Assembly (NCBI GenBank): GCA_963732795.1
Contig: CAVTAV010000010.1
Span: 1-64,000 of the forward strand
Direction of reading: 5' to 3'
DNA from: CAVTAV01 sp963732795
GTDB lineage: Bacteria > Pseudomonadota > Alphaproteobacteria > CAVTAV01
DNA: 64,000 nucleotides
Shown: positions 34,923-43,067 of the stretch, one piece after another
How positions within the stretch are numbered: position 1 is the first letter of the stretch
How the letters are laid out: every line of letters begins with the position of its first letter
The notes under the pieces: model-generated
Told to the model about the DNA's origin: nothing
Databases searched by the model: none
What the model saw: the letters and a program-made list of their open reading frames with translations, nothing else
Made by a program: the position numbers and the translations under genes

Positions 34923-36291
34923 CATACTTCGTCTCGACCTCGATACCGATGGTCTTGAGGAACGCGGACGGCAATACGCCACCCGCGCACACGATGACCG
35001 CATCATTTGGGAGTGCCAGCTCCTGTCCGTCTCTCGACAGTAAGACGGTGTCCTCGCCGATCTCCCTCACCTCCGAATTCAAGAAAATGTCGAGGCGACC
35101 GGAATCCGCCGCGTTTTCCACCTTGTCGCGGTTCTTTGGCTTGGCGCGCGAAAAGGCGTCGCCACGATAGCTGAGCGAGACCTTGGTTTCGGGTGTTTCC
35201 GCGAGGGATATCGCAGCTTCGAGTGCGCTGTCGCCACCACCGACGACCAGCACGCGGCTGCCCTGATATTGTTCCGGATCGATCAGCCGGTAGACGACCT
35301 TCGAAAGCTCTTCACCCTCGACGCCCAGCTTGCGGGGCGTGCCGCGCCGGCCGATCGACAGAAGAACCGCGCGGCCGACATGGCGGCCCGAGGTCGTCAC
35401 AACGGCGAACCCGCCGTCCACGAATTCGATCGCCTTGACCTGCTCGGAGTAGCGAATACGAAGGTCGTTCTGCTCGCGGACATCACGCCAGAAGTCCAGC
35501 AGGCTTTCCTTGGTCGTCTCCTTGAACCGCGTGCGCCCGACAATGGGAAGGTCCACCGGCGCGGTCATGACGACCTTGCCGCGGGGATAATGCGAAACAG
35601 TGCCGCCGAAATCTTCCTGCTCCAGGGTGACGTAAGGGAGCCCGCGTTCCTTCGCCGCTAAAGACGCCGCGAAGCCGGCAGGCCCCGCGCCGACGATGAC
35701 GACGTCGACGGCTTCGGCGGAGCGCGCGGTTCCGCCGTTTTCCCTCACATACTTTTCGATAGCGTCGATCGCCTGGCGTCCCTGGGTGATTGCGTTGCGG
35801 ATCAGGCCCATGCCGCCAAGCTCGCCGGCGATGAAGATCCCAGGCACATTCGTCTCGAAATTCGGACCGACCAGCGGGATATCGACCCCGCGCGTCGCGC
35901 TGCCGAACACGAGGGTGATCGCCCCCATCGGGCAGGCCGTGCGGCACGCGCCGTGGCCGATGCAGTGGGTCGGATTGATAAGCTCCGCCTTGCCGTCGAC
36001 GATACCGAGTACCGATTGCTCCGGGCAGGCGCGGACACAGGACGTGCACCCGATGCAGAGAGACGCATTGATGACCGGATGGAGCGACGCCGGTTCGGTC
36101 AACCCTGCCGCATGAGATTCCGCGAGCGCCTGCCGGTTCTGCCTGTCCCTATGTTTGACCAGAACCAGATAACCGATGACGAGACCTCCGATCGGGAGGC
36201 CATACGCCAGCACTGACATCACAAAGGCTACTGACACAGCCGTACTTACCGCTCCAACGGTTTTCCCCTCGTCAGTGACCCTCTTACCCAA
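34912..36291 (-). CDS. Membrane-anchored ferredoxin/FAD-NAD(P) oxidoreductase
   Basis: The 459-residue protein has one N-terminal membrane helix (about 19-45). A two-cluster ferredoxin domain follows: C79-C82-C85-C89 is a standard 4Fe-4S motif, but the second reads C110-x2-H113-x2-C116-x3-C120, with His in place of the second Cys. A thioredoxin-reductase-like module comes next, with FAD motif VIVGAGPAGFAAS at 198-210 and NAD(P) motif VLVVGGGDSALEAAIS. The segment NVPGIFIAGELGG at 148-160, normally near the C-terminus of such flavoproteins, lies before the FAD motif, so the domain order looks permuted. It is the first gene of the operon and probably moves electrons between NAD(P)H or ferredoxin and the membrane cytochrome. 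Confidence 0.82.
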   Translation of the reverse strand: MGKRVTDEGKTVGAVSTAVSVAFVMSVLAYGLPIGGLVIGYLVLVKHRDRQNRQALAESHAAGLTEPASLHPVINASLCIGCTSCVRACPEQSVLGIVDGKAELINPTHCIGHGACRTACPMGAITLVFGSATRGVDIPLVGPNFETNVPGIFIAGELGGMGLIRNAITQGRQAIDAIEKYVRENGGTARSAEAVDVVIVGAGPAGFAASLAAKERGLPYVTLEQEDFGGTVSHYPRGKVVMTAPVDLPIVGRTRFKETTKESLLDFWRDVREQNDLRIRYSEQVKAIEFVDGGFAVVTTSGRHVGRAVLLSIGRRGTPRKLGVEGEELSKVVYRLIDPEQYQGSRVLVVGGGDSALEAAISLAETPETKVSLSYRGDAFSRAKPKNRDKVENAADSGRLDIFLNSEVREIGEDTVLLSRDGQELALPNDAVIVCAGGVLPSAFLKTIGIEVETKYGSA

Positions 36292-36561
36292 TTGGCCAGG
36301 CGGCCATGCCCCAAAACGGATACCGACGCTTCGGAAGGATTCTTTACTTTTACTTGTTACCTAAACGTAAATTCTCTAAGATTTGAAAGATAGAAAAGTA
36401 AATATGGCAAATATAAGGCAATATGTTCCAGATAGAATATTGTATATTCCGATTACTACTATTAATAAAGAAGTAACCGTTTCATATTTCTAAGAACGAT
36501 TTTGACAATGACTTGCGAAAAGGCCGCTTTTGCGCATGATTGGTTACCCGGTCTTAGTTAG
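36292..36561. promoter_or_regulatory. AT-rich divergent control region with a perfect inverted repeat
   Basis: This 270-bp gap separates the leftward multiheme operon from the rightward ccmG-like gene and should hold both promoters. Bases 36340-36520 are strikingly AT-rich against the surrounding sequence. GAATAT-TGT-ATATTC at 36435-36449 is a perfect inverted repeat and a candidate operator. A TTGACA at 36502-36507 has no good -10 at normal spacing. No FNR-type box was found. Confidence 0.5.
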
Positions 36562-37116
36562 ATGGATGCCATGGCTACCTCATCACGCCTAACGCCGCGG
36601 CGGCTCGCGGCCGGGTTCGCCGGTGTTTTGGTCGCCGTGCAAATCGGCTTGGTGGCTTATGACCTCTCTGTACGTCATCGGCCAGAAGCCGGAGACAGCA
36701 TTGGAATACCGCCATTCAGCGTCTTCCGCCTCGACGCGCCCGAGCGATTTGTGACCGACCGGGATCTTGCGACGGGCCGGGTTTCGGTGCTGAATTTCTT
36801 TGCGTCCTGGTGCGGGCCTTGCGAGGTGGAACATCCGCTGCTGATGAAGATGAAGGCTGCCGCTCCCATCGTCGGAATCGATTATTTGGATAAGCCGCAG
36901 GCCGCGGATCGCTACCTCGCCAAGTTGGGTAATCCGTACACTTCGATCGGCATGGATACCGACGGCAAGGCGCTGTCCGCCTTCGGATTCGACAGCATCC
37001 CGAGCACGCTGATCGTCGATAAGACCGGAAAGATCGTCTACGTCCATCGCGGGAGGTTGAGGCAGAAGGACGTCGACACCGTCATATTACCGATGATCTC
37101 AAAGCTCTCGCGTTAG
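36562..37116 (+). CDS. CcmG/DsbE-like thioredoxin
   Basis: The 184-residue protein has an N-terminal membrane anchor (about 13-34) and a periplasmic thioredoxin-fold domain with the redox motif FFASWCGPCEVEHP and the cis-Pro region DSIPSTLIVD, as in CcmG/DsbE. CcmG reduces apocytochrome c cysteines before haem attachment. Placed divergently from two genes encoding more than 40 haem sites, it probably serves their maturation. ATGs at 36562 and 36571 are both possible. The remaining Ccm genes (A-F, H) are not in the window. Confidence 0.85.
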   Translation: MDAMATSSRLTPRRLAAGFAGVLVAVQIGLVAYDLSVRHRPEAGDSIGIPPFSVFRLDAPERFVTDRDLATGRVSVLNFFASWCGPCEVEHPLLMKMKAAAPIVGIDYLDKPQAADRYLAKLGNPYTSIGMDTDGKALSAFGFDSIPSTLIVDKTGKIVYVHRGRLRQKDVDTVILPMISKLSR

Positions 37117-37142
37117 GACCGCCCGCAGCAAAGGACCATGTG

Positions 37143-38204
37143 ATGGAAGCCGAGACTCTTTGGACCGCCTTGATCGCGCTTGCCGTCGTCAGTGGCGGTC
37201 TTATCGCTTTCGCGTTCTGGCCCTGGACGCGCCATGCCAGCCAGAAGATCGTTCGGCGCGCGATCGTCGCCGGCGCGGCGGTCCTGGTCGCAGGGGCGCC
37301 CTTGGCGGTGAAGGTCACGATGTCGGCTTCGGAACATTCCCAGGCCATGACGGATCGCGACGAAGCGGAGCTCCAGGCTTTCATCGACAATCAAGGCGGC
37401 CGATCGCTCTCCTCACCCCCCTCCGCCCCAGCGCCGTCGTCCCATCCCAATATGTCGCTCGAAGCCGTCACCGCCGGGCTTGAGAAAAAGTTGGAGACGG
37501 CGCAGGACGATGTCGATGGCTGGATTCTGCTCGGCCGGTCCTATTCCGCCCTTAAAAATTGGGACCGCGCCAATACGGTCTTTCGGCAGACCATGAAGAA
37601 GTGGCCCGACAATGTGGACGTCAAGGTTGCCTATGGCGAGAGCCTGATGGCCGCCGCCAACGGCCGCGTCACGGACGCCGCCCGCCAGGCGTTCGACGCG
37701 GCGATCGCCGACGATCCGACAAATGTGCGAGCGCGCTACAACCTTGCGCTATTTGAATTTCAAACCGGCCATGCCGACAAGGCCCGCGCCGACTGGCTGA
37801 ACCTGGCCAACGGCCTTCCGCAGGCCTCGCCCTGGCGCCCCGAGATTCAAGCCCGCCTCGACGAAGCAAGCGCCAAGCTCGGCATGGCCGCGCCCAAAGT
37901 GGCCGCGCCCACACCGGATGCGCCCGCACCAGCCGAACGGGGTCCAAGCCAAGCGGATGTCGAAGCCGCCCAATCCCTGACACCCACGCAGCGCGCCGCC
38001 TTCATCGACGGCATGGTCGAAAGTCTCCGTGCTCGCCTCGAATCCAACCCCAACGATCGCGACGGCTGGCTTCGCCTCGGCAAATCCTATGGCGTTCTAG
38101 GCCGCTGGTCCGACGCCCGCGAGGCTTATGAGCAGGGCCTGAAGCAATTCCCTGCTGACCCAGACCTTATGGCAGGCGTCGCGGAGGCAAAGAGCAAGAG
38201 TTAA
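37143..38204 (+). CDS. CcmI/CycH-like TPR protein of cytochrome c maturation
   Basis: The start is set at the ATG at 37143; a GTG immediately before it is in frame. The N-terminus has two membrane helices (about 7-27 and 40-57). TPR units follow at about 100-240 (VDGWILLGRSYSALKNWDRA, ARYNLALFEFQTGHADKA), then an Ala/Pro-rich linker and a last TPR (DGWLRLGKSYGVLGRWSDA). This is the CcmI/NrfG plan of chaperones that hold apocytochrome c for haem ligation. It lies 26 bp after the CcmG-like gene, so the pair forms a small maturation operon. Confidence 0.8.
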   Translation: MEAETLWTALIALAVVSGGLIAFAFWPWTRHASQKIVRRAIVAGAAVLVAGAPLAVKVTMSASEHSQAMTDRDEAELQAFIDNQGGRSLSSPPSAPAPSSHPNMSLEAVTAGLEKKLETAQDDVDGWILLGRSYSALKNWDRANTVFRQTMKKWPDNVDVKVAYGESLMAAANGRVTDAARQAFDAAIADDPTNVRARYNLALFEFQTGHADKARADWLNLANGLPQASPWRPEIQARLDEASAKLGMAAPKVAAPTPDAPAPAERGPSQADVEAAQSLTPTQRAAFIDGMVESLRARLESNPNDRDGWLRLGKSYGVLGRWSDAREAYEQGLKQFPADPDLMAGVAEAKSKS

Positions 38205-38445
38205 GAGCAGAGGCGGCACTCCGCATCTGGATCTCTTGCACCAGTATGGCCGGTTGGTTTGAAGCAGGCGCGATTGTTGCCATCCGTTGCTTCACTCCTT
38301 GTGCCGAAATTTAGTGCAACATTGGTTTGTTAATCGCGACTGAGGCATTCGTCGTGAACGCTCGACGGCTTGAGTCAAAGGGCCAAGCTCGAATCCCCAG
38401 ACAAGCCGACAGGGCAGGCGTGACCTGGACTTGTGCTGCGAAGTG

Positions 38446-38565
38446 AAGTTGAGTGGTGATCATTTCAGCCGAGACGGCCTTGAGCGGTGGCCGCTCCTAG
38501 AGGAGCTAATTGGTTCAAGACTGGATTCGCCGTGAGCGCTGCCCTAGGAAAGTTGAGCGCTGCCG
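38446..38565 (+). mobile_element. Cluster of IS-end-like TTGAGCGCTGCC repeats
   Basis: Related motifs lie at 38446-38460 (AAGTTGAGTGGTGAT), 38479-38493 (CTTGAGCGGTGGCCG), 38531-38544 (CGTGAGCGCTGCCC) and 38550-38565 (AAGTTGAGCGCTGCCG). The last shares 14 identical bases with 26282-26295. Repeated short motifs near an end are usual for IS21-family elements, and no transposase gene remains. The rest of the 38205-38708 gap holds no gene I can support. Confidence 0.4.
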
Positions 38566-38708
38566 TCCAAGAGGTTACCTCTCGACTATTCCATTCGGCC
38601 GTGAAGCCGCCCCCCGTCCCGACGACCTTCCGGGCCCACGAACGGGCCAGCAACGTAATTTCTGCAATGATTTTTTCCAGGCGATGTTCTTTCTTATTGC
38701 AGCGCTGA

Positions 38709-40598
38709 GTGGATATTATCCCCCCATCCAATCCCGAAATGTCCGAAAGCGAGCCCGCATTGTCCGAACGTCCGCCACAGCCCACGGAGACTCGAGCCGA
38801 ATCTCAGGCCAATCTGGATCTCGGCGTCATCGGAAATTGCAGCTTCAGCGCGCTGATCGACAAGAAGGGCAGCGTCGTGTGGGCCTGCATGCCTCGGTTC
38901 GACAGCAATCCCGTGTTTTGCGCGCTTCTGTCGGACAGATATCCCGGCTCGGAGGATGTCCAGGGTATCTATCAGATCGAGATCGAGAATTTCGCCAAGG
39001 CCTCGCAGCGCTATATCGACAACACGGCGGTTCTCATCACGCGGCTCGACGATCAGGACGGCCAAGCGCTCGAGATCATCGATTTCGCGCCGCGTTACAC
39101 CCATTTCGGCCGGCGTTACCGGCCGATGGCGATCGTGCGGCTGGTGCGCCCGGCGGTCGGCGCGCCCCGCATCCGGATTCGGGTGCGGCCCAGATTCGAT
39201 TACGGCGGCATCGCGCCGGAGATCACCCGCGGCTCCAATCACATCCGATATGTCGGACCGGATATGACGCTCCGCCTCACGACCAGTGCGCCGGTTTCCT
39301 ATGTCCTGAATGAGACCTGGTTCCGTCTCGAGCGCCAGACGGCCCTGTTCCTAGGGCCCGACGAGCCTCTTCGCCGGTCGGTCGAATACACGGTCGACGA
39401 GCACCTGGACAGCACGCTCAAATATTGGCGCGTCTGGGTGCGTCATCTCGCGGTTCCCGTGGAGTGGCAGGACGCCGTGATTCGGGCGGCGATTACGCTG
39501 AAACTGTGCTGGTACGAGGAAACCGGCGCGATCATCGCGGCCATGACGACGTCGATTCCGGAAGCGCCGGATTCCGGCCGGAATTGGGACTATCGGTACT
39601 GCTGGCTGCGCGACGGCTATTACGTCGTCCAGGCGCTCAACAAGCTCGGCGCCATCGACATTCTCGAAGGCTATCTCGGCTATTTGCGGAACATCGCCGC
39701 CCAAGAAGACGGCGGCCGCATTCGGCCGGTCTATCGTATCGATCTCGAAGACGACTTGTCCGAGCGCGAGATCGATACGCTCGCGGGCTATCGCGGCATG
39801 GGACCCGTTCGCGTCGGTAATCAGGCCTATGAGCATCTTCAGCACGATGTCTACGGGCAGATCATCTTGTCGACGGCGCAGGCCTTCTATGACCAGCGGC
39901 TCCTGCGCCGGGTCGGCCAACGCGACTTTCCGGCTCTGGAGCAGATTGGCGAGCAGGCCTATCGGCTGCACGATCAGCCGGATGCGGGCCTTTGGGAGTT
40001 GAGGACCAAGAGCCGGATCCACACCTATTCGAGTGCGATGTGCTGGGCGGCCTGCGACAGGCTGTCCAAGATCGCCGACCACCTGCGCATGACTCGCAAG
40101 GCGGCGGATTGGCGAAGCCGCGCGGATGAAATTCACGGGAAGATCATGAGCCGCGCCTGGCGCGACGATCTGAATTCCTTCGTGAACAGCTTCGACGGGT
40201 CGGAACTCGACGCGAGCCTGTTGCAGCTTCTGGATTTGAGGTTTCTCGATCCCAGCGACGCGAGGTTCGCGAACATGATCGACGCCATCCGGAAGTCACT
40301 GCGCCGGGGCGGCTATCTGTATCGCTATGCCGAGGCGGATGACTTCGGCAAGCCGACAACAGCCTTCAATATCTGCACCTTCTGGTATATCGAAGCATTG
40401 GCGATGATAGGGCGGACGGACGAAGCGCGCGAGATCTTCGAGACAATGCTATCGGCGCGTAATCATCTCGGCCTGCTGTCGGAGGATATCGATACCGAAA
40501 CCCGGGAGTTATGGGGCAACTACCCGCAGACCTACTCGCTCGTCGGCGTGATCCACAACGCGGTCATCCTGAGCAAGTCCTGGGCGTCGGTCCGCTAG
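38709..40598 (+). CDS. Glycoside hydrolase family 15 (glucoamylase/trehalase-like)
   Basis: The 629-residue protein has an N-terminal beta-sandwich-like domain (about 35-255, opening LGVIGNCSFSALIDKKGSVV) and a C-terminal (alpha/alpha)6 barrel. Typical GH15 motifs are DSGRNWDYRYCWLRDGYYVV, the acidic segment DAGLWELR that should hold the general acid, and LSEDIDTETRELWGNYPQ, with the general base. There is no signal peptide, so it acts in the cytoplasm. Next to otsA, otsB and treT it may hydrolyse trehalose or alpha-glucans. Starts at 38709 or at MSESEPAL (38739) are both possible. It converges on otsB with a 4-bp overlap. Confidence 0.88.
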   Translation: MDIIPPSNPEMSESEPALSERPPQPTETRAESQANLDLGVIGNCSFSALIDKKGSVVWACMPRFDSNPVFCALLSDRYPGSEDVQGIYQIEIENFAKASQRYIDNTAVLITRLDDQDGQALEIIDFAPRYTHFGRRYRPMAIVRLVRPAVGAPRIRIRVRPRFDYGGIAPEITRGSNHIRYVGPDMTLRLTTSAPVSYVLNETWFRLERQTALFLGPDEPLRRSVEYTVDEHLDSTLKYWRVWVRHLAVPVEWQDAVIRAAITLKLCWYEETGAIIAAMTTSIPEAPDSGRNWDYRYCWLRDGYYVVQALNKLGAIDILEGYLGYLRNIAAQEDGGRIRPVYRIDLEDDLSEREIDTLAGYRGMGPVRVGNQAYEHLQHDVYGQIILSTAQAFYDQRLLRRVGQRDFPALEQIGEQAYRLHDQPDAGLWELRTKSRIHTYSSAMCWAACDRLSKIADHLRMTRKAADWRSRADEIHGKIMSRAWRDDLNSFVNSFDGSELDASLLQLLDLRFLDPSDARFANMIDAIRKSLRRGGYLYRYAEADDFGKPTTAFNICTFWYIEALAMIGRTDEAREIFETMLSARNHLGLLSEDIDTETRELWGNYPQTYSLVGVIHNAVILSKSWASVR

Positions 40599-41461
40599 GC
40601 TTGGCCCGACGATCGTCCCTCTTTTAGGAGCCGGCAGAGCCATTCGAGAAACCTGCCAACCTCGTCCGTGTCACGCAGATGGAACGACGCGTGAGTCGGA
40701 TGCGGTTCTTCGGCGACCAGGATGCCGATTCCGCTCGCACGAATCACACGAAACGCATCCTCATCCGTCACGTCGTCGCCGATATAGAGCGGAACAATCT
40801 TCTTCCGGCGTAAGCCCAGGGCTTCGAGCAGCCAATCGAGCGCTCGGCCCTTGTTCCAGTCGATATTGGGCCGGAGCTCGAAGACCTTCTTGCCGAAGGA
40901 CTTGCGCAATTCGGGACGCTGGGAGAGCACATCGTCGATCGCCGTTTCGACGGTTCCGACATCCCGGTCTGCGACCTGCCGATAATGCACGGCGACCGAG
41001 TAGATCTTGTCTTCGATAATGACGCCCGCCGTATTTTCGAGCCTTTCCCGCAATCGTCTGCAAGCGTCGCGCAGAATCGGGACATAGGCGGCGCCGATCT
41101 CGTTGCGGATTTCATGCTTGTCGGGGGCGGCGATATCGAAGCCGTGGCTGCCGGCGTAAATCACCGATGTCAGGCCGACCCTGTCCTCGACGTCCCGACG
41201 CGCCCGGCCGCTCACCACCGCAACCGGGCAAAGGCCCGCCAGCGTTGACACGGCTGCCTTCATCTTCGGAGAAATCACCGCCAGATCGGGCCGCTGGACG
41301 ATCGGCGTCAAGGTGCCGTCATAATCCAGGAAGACCGCGATCTTGCGTTCATTGATGCGCGAGGCGATTTCGTCGAGGGCGTCCCATAGCGGCTTCGGCA
41401 TTACCGGGGTCGCCAAGCCCTCATCCCGCCTTCGGACGTCGTTTGCTTCGGAAAGAGCCAT
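40595..41461 (-). CDS. otsB: Trehalose-6-phosphate phosphatase
   Basis: This HAD-family enzyme dephosphorylates trehalose-6-phosphate. The nucleophile motif is VFLDYDGTLTPI, and GDDVTDEDAFRVI is the C-terminal Mg-binding motif; AVVSGRARRDVE and YAGSHGFDI are also typical. The start is taken at MALSEANDVRR (41461, 288 residues); the frame extends to 41515 through sequence unlike the family. The gene follows otsA by about 90 bp. Confidence 0.92.
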   Translation of the reverse strand: MALSEANDVRRRDEGLATPVMPKPLWDALDEIASRINERKIAVFLDYDGTLTPIVQRPDLAVISPKMKAAVSTLAGLCPVAVVSGRARRDVEDRVGLTSVIYAGSHGFDIAAPDKHEIRNEIGAAYVPILRDACRRLRERLENTAGVIIEDKIYSVAVHYRQVADRDVGTVETAIDDVLSQRPELRKSFGKKVFELRPNIDWNKGRALDWLLEALGLRRKKIVPLYIGDDVTDEDAFRVIRASGIGILVAEEPHPTHASFHLRDTDEVGRFLEWLCRLLKEGRSSGQA

Positions 41462-41553
41462 GGCCGCGCCACTTCGAGGAAAACATGACCTCGACTTAGC
41501 GCCCCACACCGGCACCCCGCAACCGCTAACTCGCCGACAAGCCGCGAAAACGG

Positions 41554-42969
41554 CTACGCGACCTCGTCATATCGGGAATTTTCCGCGTGCGCGTCGTCCA
41601 GCGCCTTGAGGAAGTCTCGGCACCAGATATGGATATCCGATTTTCTGATCCGCGCCATCAGCGATGCCCAACGCTCCTGACGTTCTTGCAAGGGCATCTT
41701 CAAGGCTTTGGCAATCGTCTGCGCGACTTCGAGCGTATCGTATGGATTCACGATAAGCGCGTGGTCGAGCTCGGCCGCGGCGCCGGCGAACACCGACAGA
41801 ACGAGCACGCCGGGATCGGACGGATCTTGCGATGCAACATATTCCTTCGCAACCAGATTCATACCGTCCCGCAACGGCGTTACCAGCCCCACCCGGCTCA
41901 GCCGATAGAGCGTCGCAATACGAAGCGGACTGAAGCTTCTGTTGATGTAACGGATCGGCGTCCAGTGGAGCCGCCCGAACCGGCCGTTGATCTGACCGGT
42001 GAGGCCTTCGAGCGTGGACTGGATCTCCTTGTATTCGGGAACGCTCTCCCGCGACGGCGCCGCAATCTGTATGAGGCCCACCTCGCCCCGGAGATCGGGG
42101 TAGTCCTGCAAGAGAAGCTCGAAGCTGCGGAACTTCTCCGGAAGGCCTTTGGTGTAGTCGAGGCGGTCGACGCCGATCACCAGAGACTTCCCCGACGCGT
42201 TTTTCAGCAACTGCTCGACCGACTTCCTGGCGGCCTCGGAGGAAGCCCGGCGCACATAGTTCTCGACATCGATTCCGATCGGGAAGACGCCGGTCCTAAA
42301 GCGCCTGTCGAAGATGCTGACGCTGCCGTCCGGGAAAACGACACCCTTGAGAACGCGCGAGACATAGTCCCGGAAATTCCGATAATCCCAGCCGGTCTGA
42401 AAACCTACGATATCGTAATAGGATAGCGCCTTTACCAGGTCGACCGCCTGGGGCAGCGCCATGAACGTCTCGGGCGGCGGAAACGGGATATGCAGGAAGA
42501 AGCCGATCGGATTCTTGACGCGCCGCTGCCGTAATTCCTGCCCGAGCGGGATCAGGTGATAGTCGTGAACCCAGATCGTGTCATCCGCCTTCAAAAGCGG
42601 CTGGAGATTTGCGGCGAACTTGGCGTTCGTGCGCTGATAGATCTCGAAATTGTGTCGGTCGATAACGCTTCTCTGGAGGCGGTTATGACACAGCGGCCAG
42701 AGCGTCTGGTTGGAATAGCCCTGGTAATATCCGTCGTATTCCTCTGTCGTCAGGGAAATCGTCGCCAGCGAGAAACCGGGGCCGGACGCCAGATGCGGAG
42801 CGCTGTCGGGCTCGTCGCTGACCTCCCCGCTCCAGCCGAACCACATGCCGCCGCGCGTCCTGAGCGCAGCTTCCAATCCGACCGCCAACCCGCCGACCGA
42901 GCCTGTGGCTTTCAATGTAGGTACGCGATTGGAAACGGCTATGAGCCGTGGCAATGGAATTCCCTCCAT
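41554..42969 (-). CDS. otsA: Trehalose-6-phosphate synthase (GT20)
   Basis: The 471-residue enzyme transfers glucose from UDP-glucose to glucose-6-phosphate. It shows LIAVSNRVP at the N-terminus, the glycine loop GSVGGLAVGLEAAL, WVHDYHLIPLGQELRQR, HIPFPPPETFMALP, GVDRLDYTKGLPEKF and the C-terminal LRDGMNLVAKEYVASQ. The ATG at 42969 gives MEGIPLPRL; a GGAGGG lies just inside it and could instead serve the TTG at 42954, which would give the family-like MPRLIAVSNRV. It lies upstream of otsB on the same strand. Confidence 0.95.
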   Translation of the reverse strand: MEGIPLPRLIAVSNRVPTLKATGSVGGLAVGLEAALRTRGGMWFGWSGEVSDEPDSAPHLASGPGFSLATISLTTEEYDGYYQGYSNQTLWPLCHNRLQRSVIDRHNFEIYQRTNAKFAANLQPLLKADDTIWVHDYHLIPLGQELRQRRVKNPIGFFLHIPFPPPETFMALPQAVDLVKALSYYDIVGFQTGWDYRNFRDYVSRVLKGVVFPDGSVSIFDRRFRTGVFPIGIDVENYVRRASSEAARKSVEQLLKNASGKSLVIGVDRLDYTKGLPEKFRSFELLLQDYPDLRGEVGLIQIAAPSRESVPEYKEIQSTLEGLTGQINGRFGRLHWTPIRYINRSFSPLRIATLYRLSRVGLVTPLRDGMNLVAKEYVASQDPSDPGVLVLSVFAGAAAELDHALIVNPYDTLEVAQTIAKALKMPLQERQERWASLMARIRKSDIHIWCRDFLKALDDAHAENSRYDEVA

Positions 42970-43067
42970 TCAAATTCGAATACCGAGAATGTTCATTATA
43001 TGAGCTAAGTCTAACATCGTATTGACATGGATCAAAGGTAATTTTGTGCAGCGCAGCATGACTTGAT

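Noticed and set aside
36502..36507. TTGACA as the -35 of a ccmG promoter
   Set aside because: No acceptable -10 sequence at 16-18 bp spacing.
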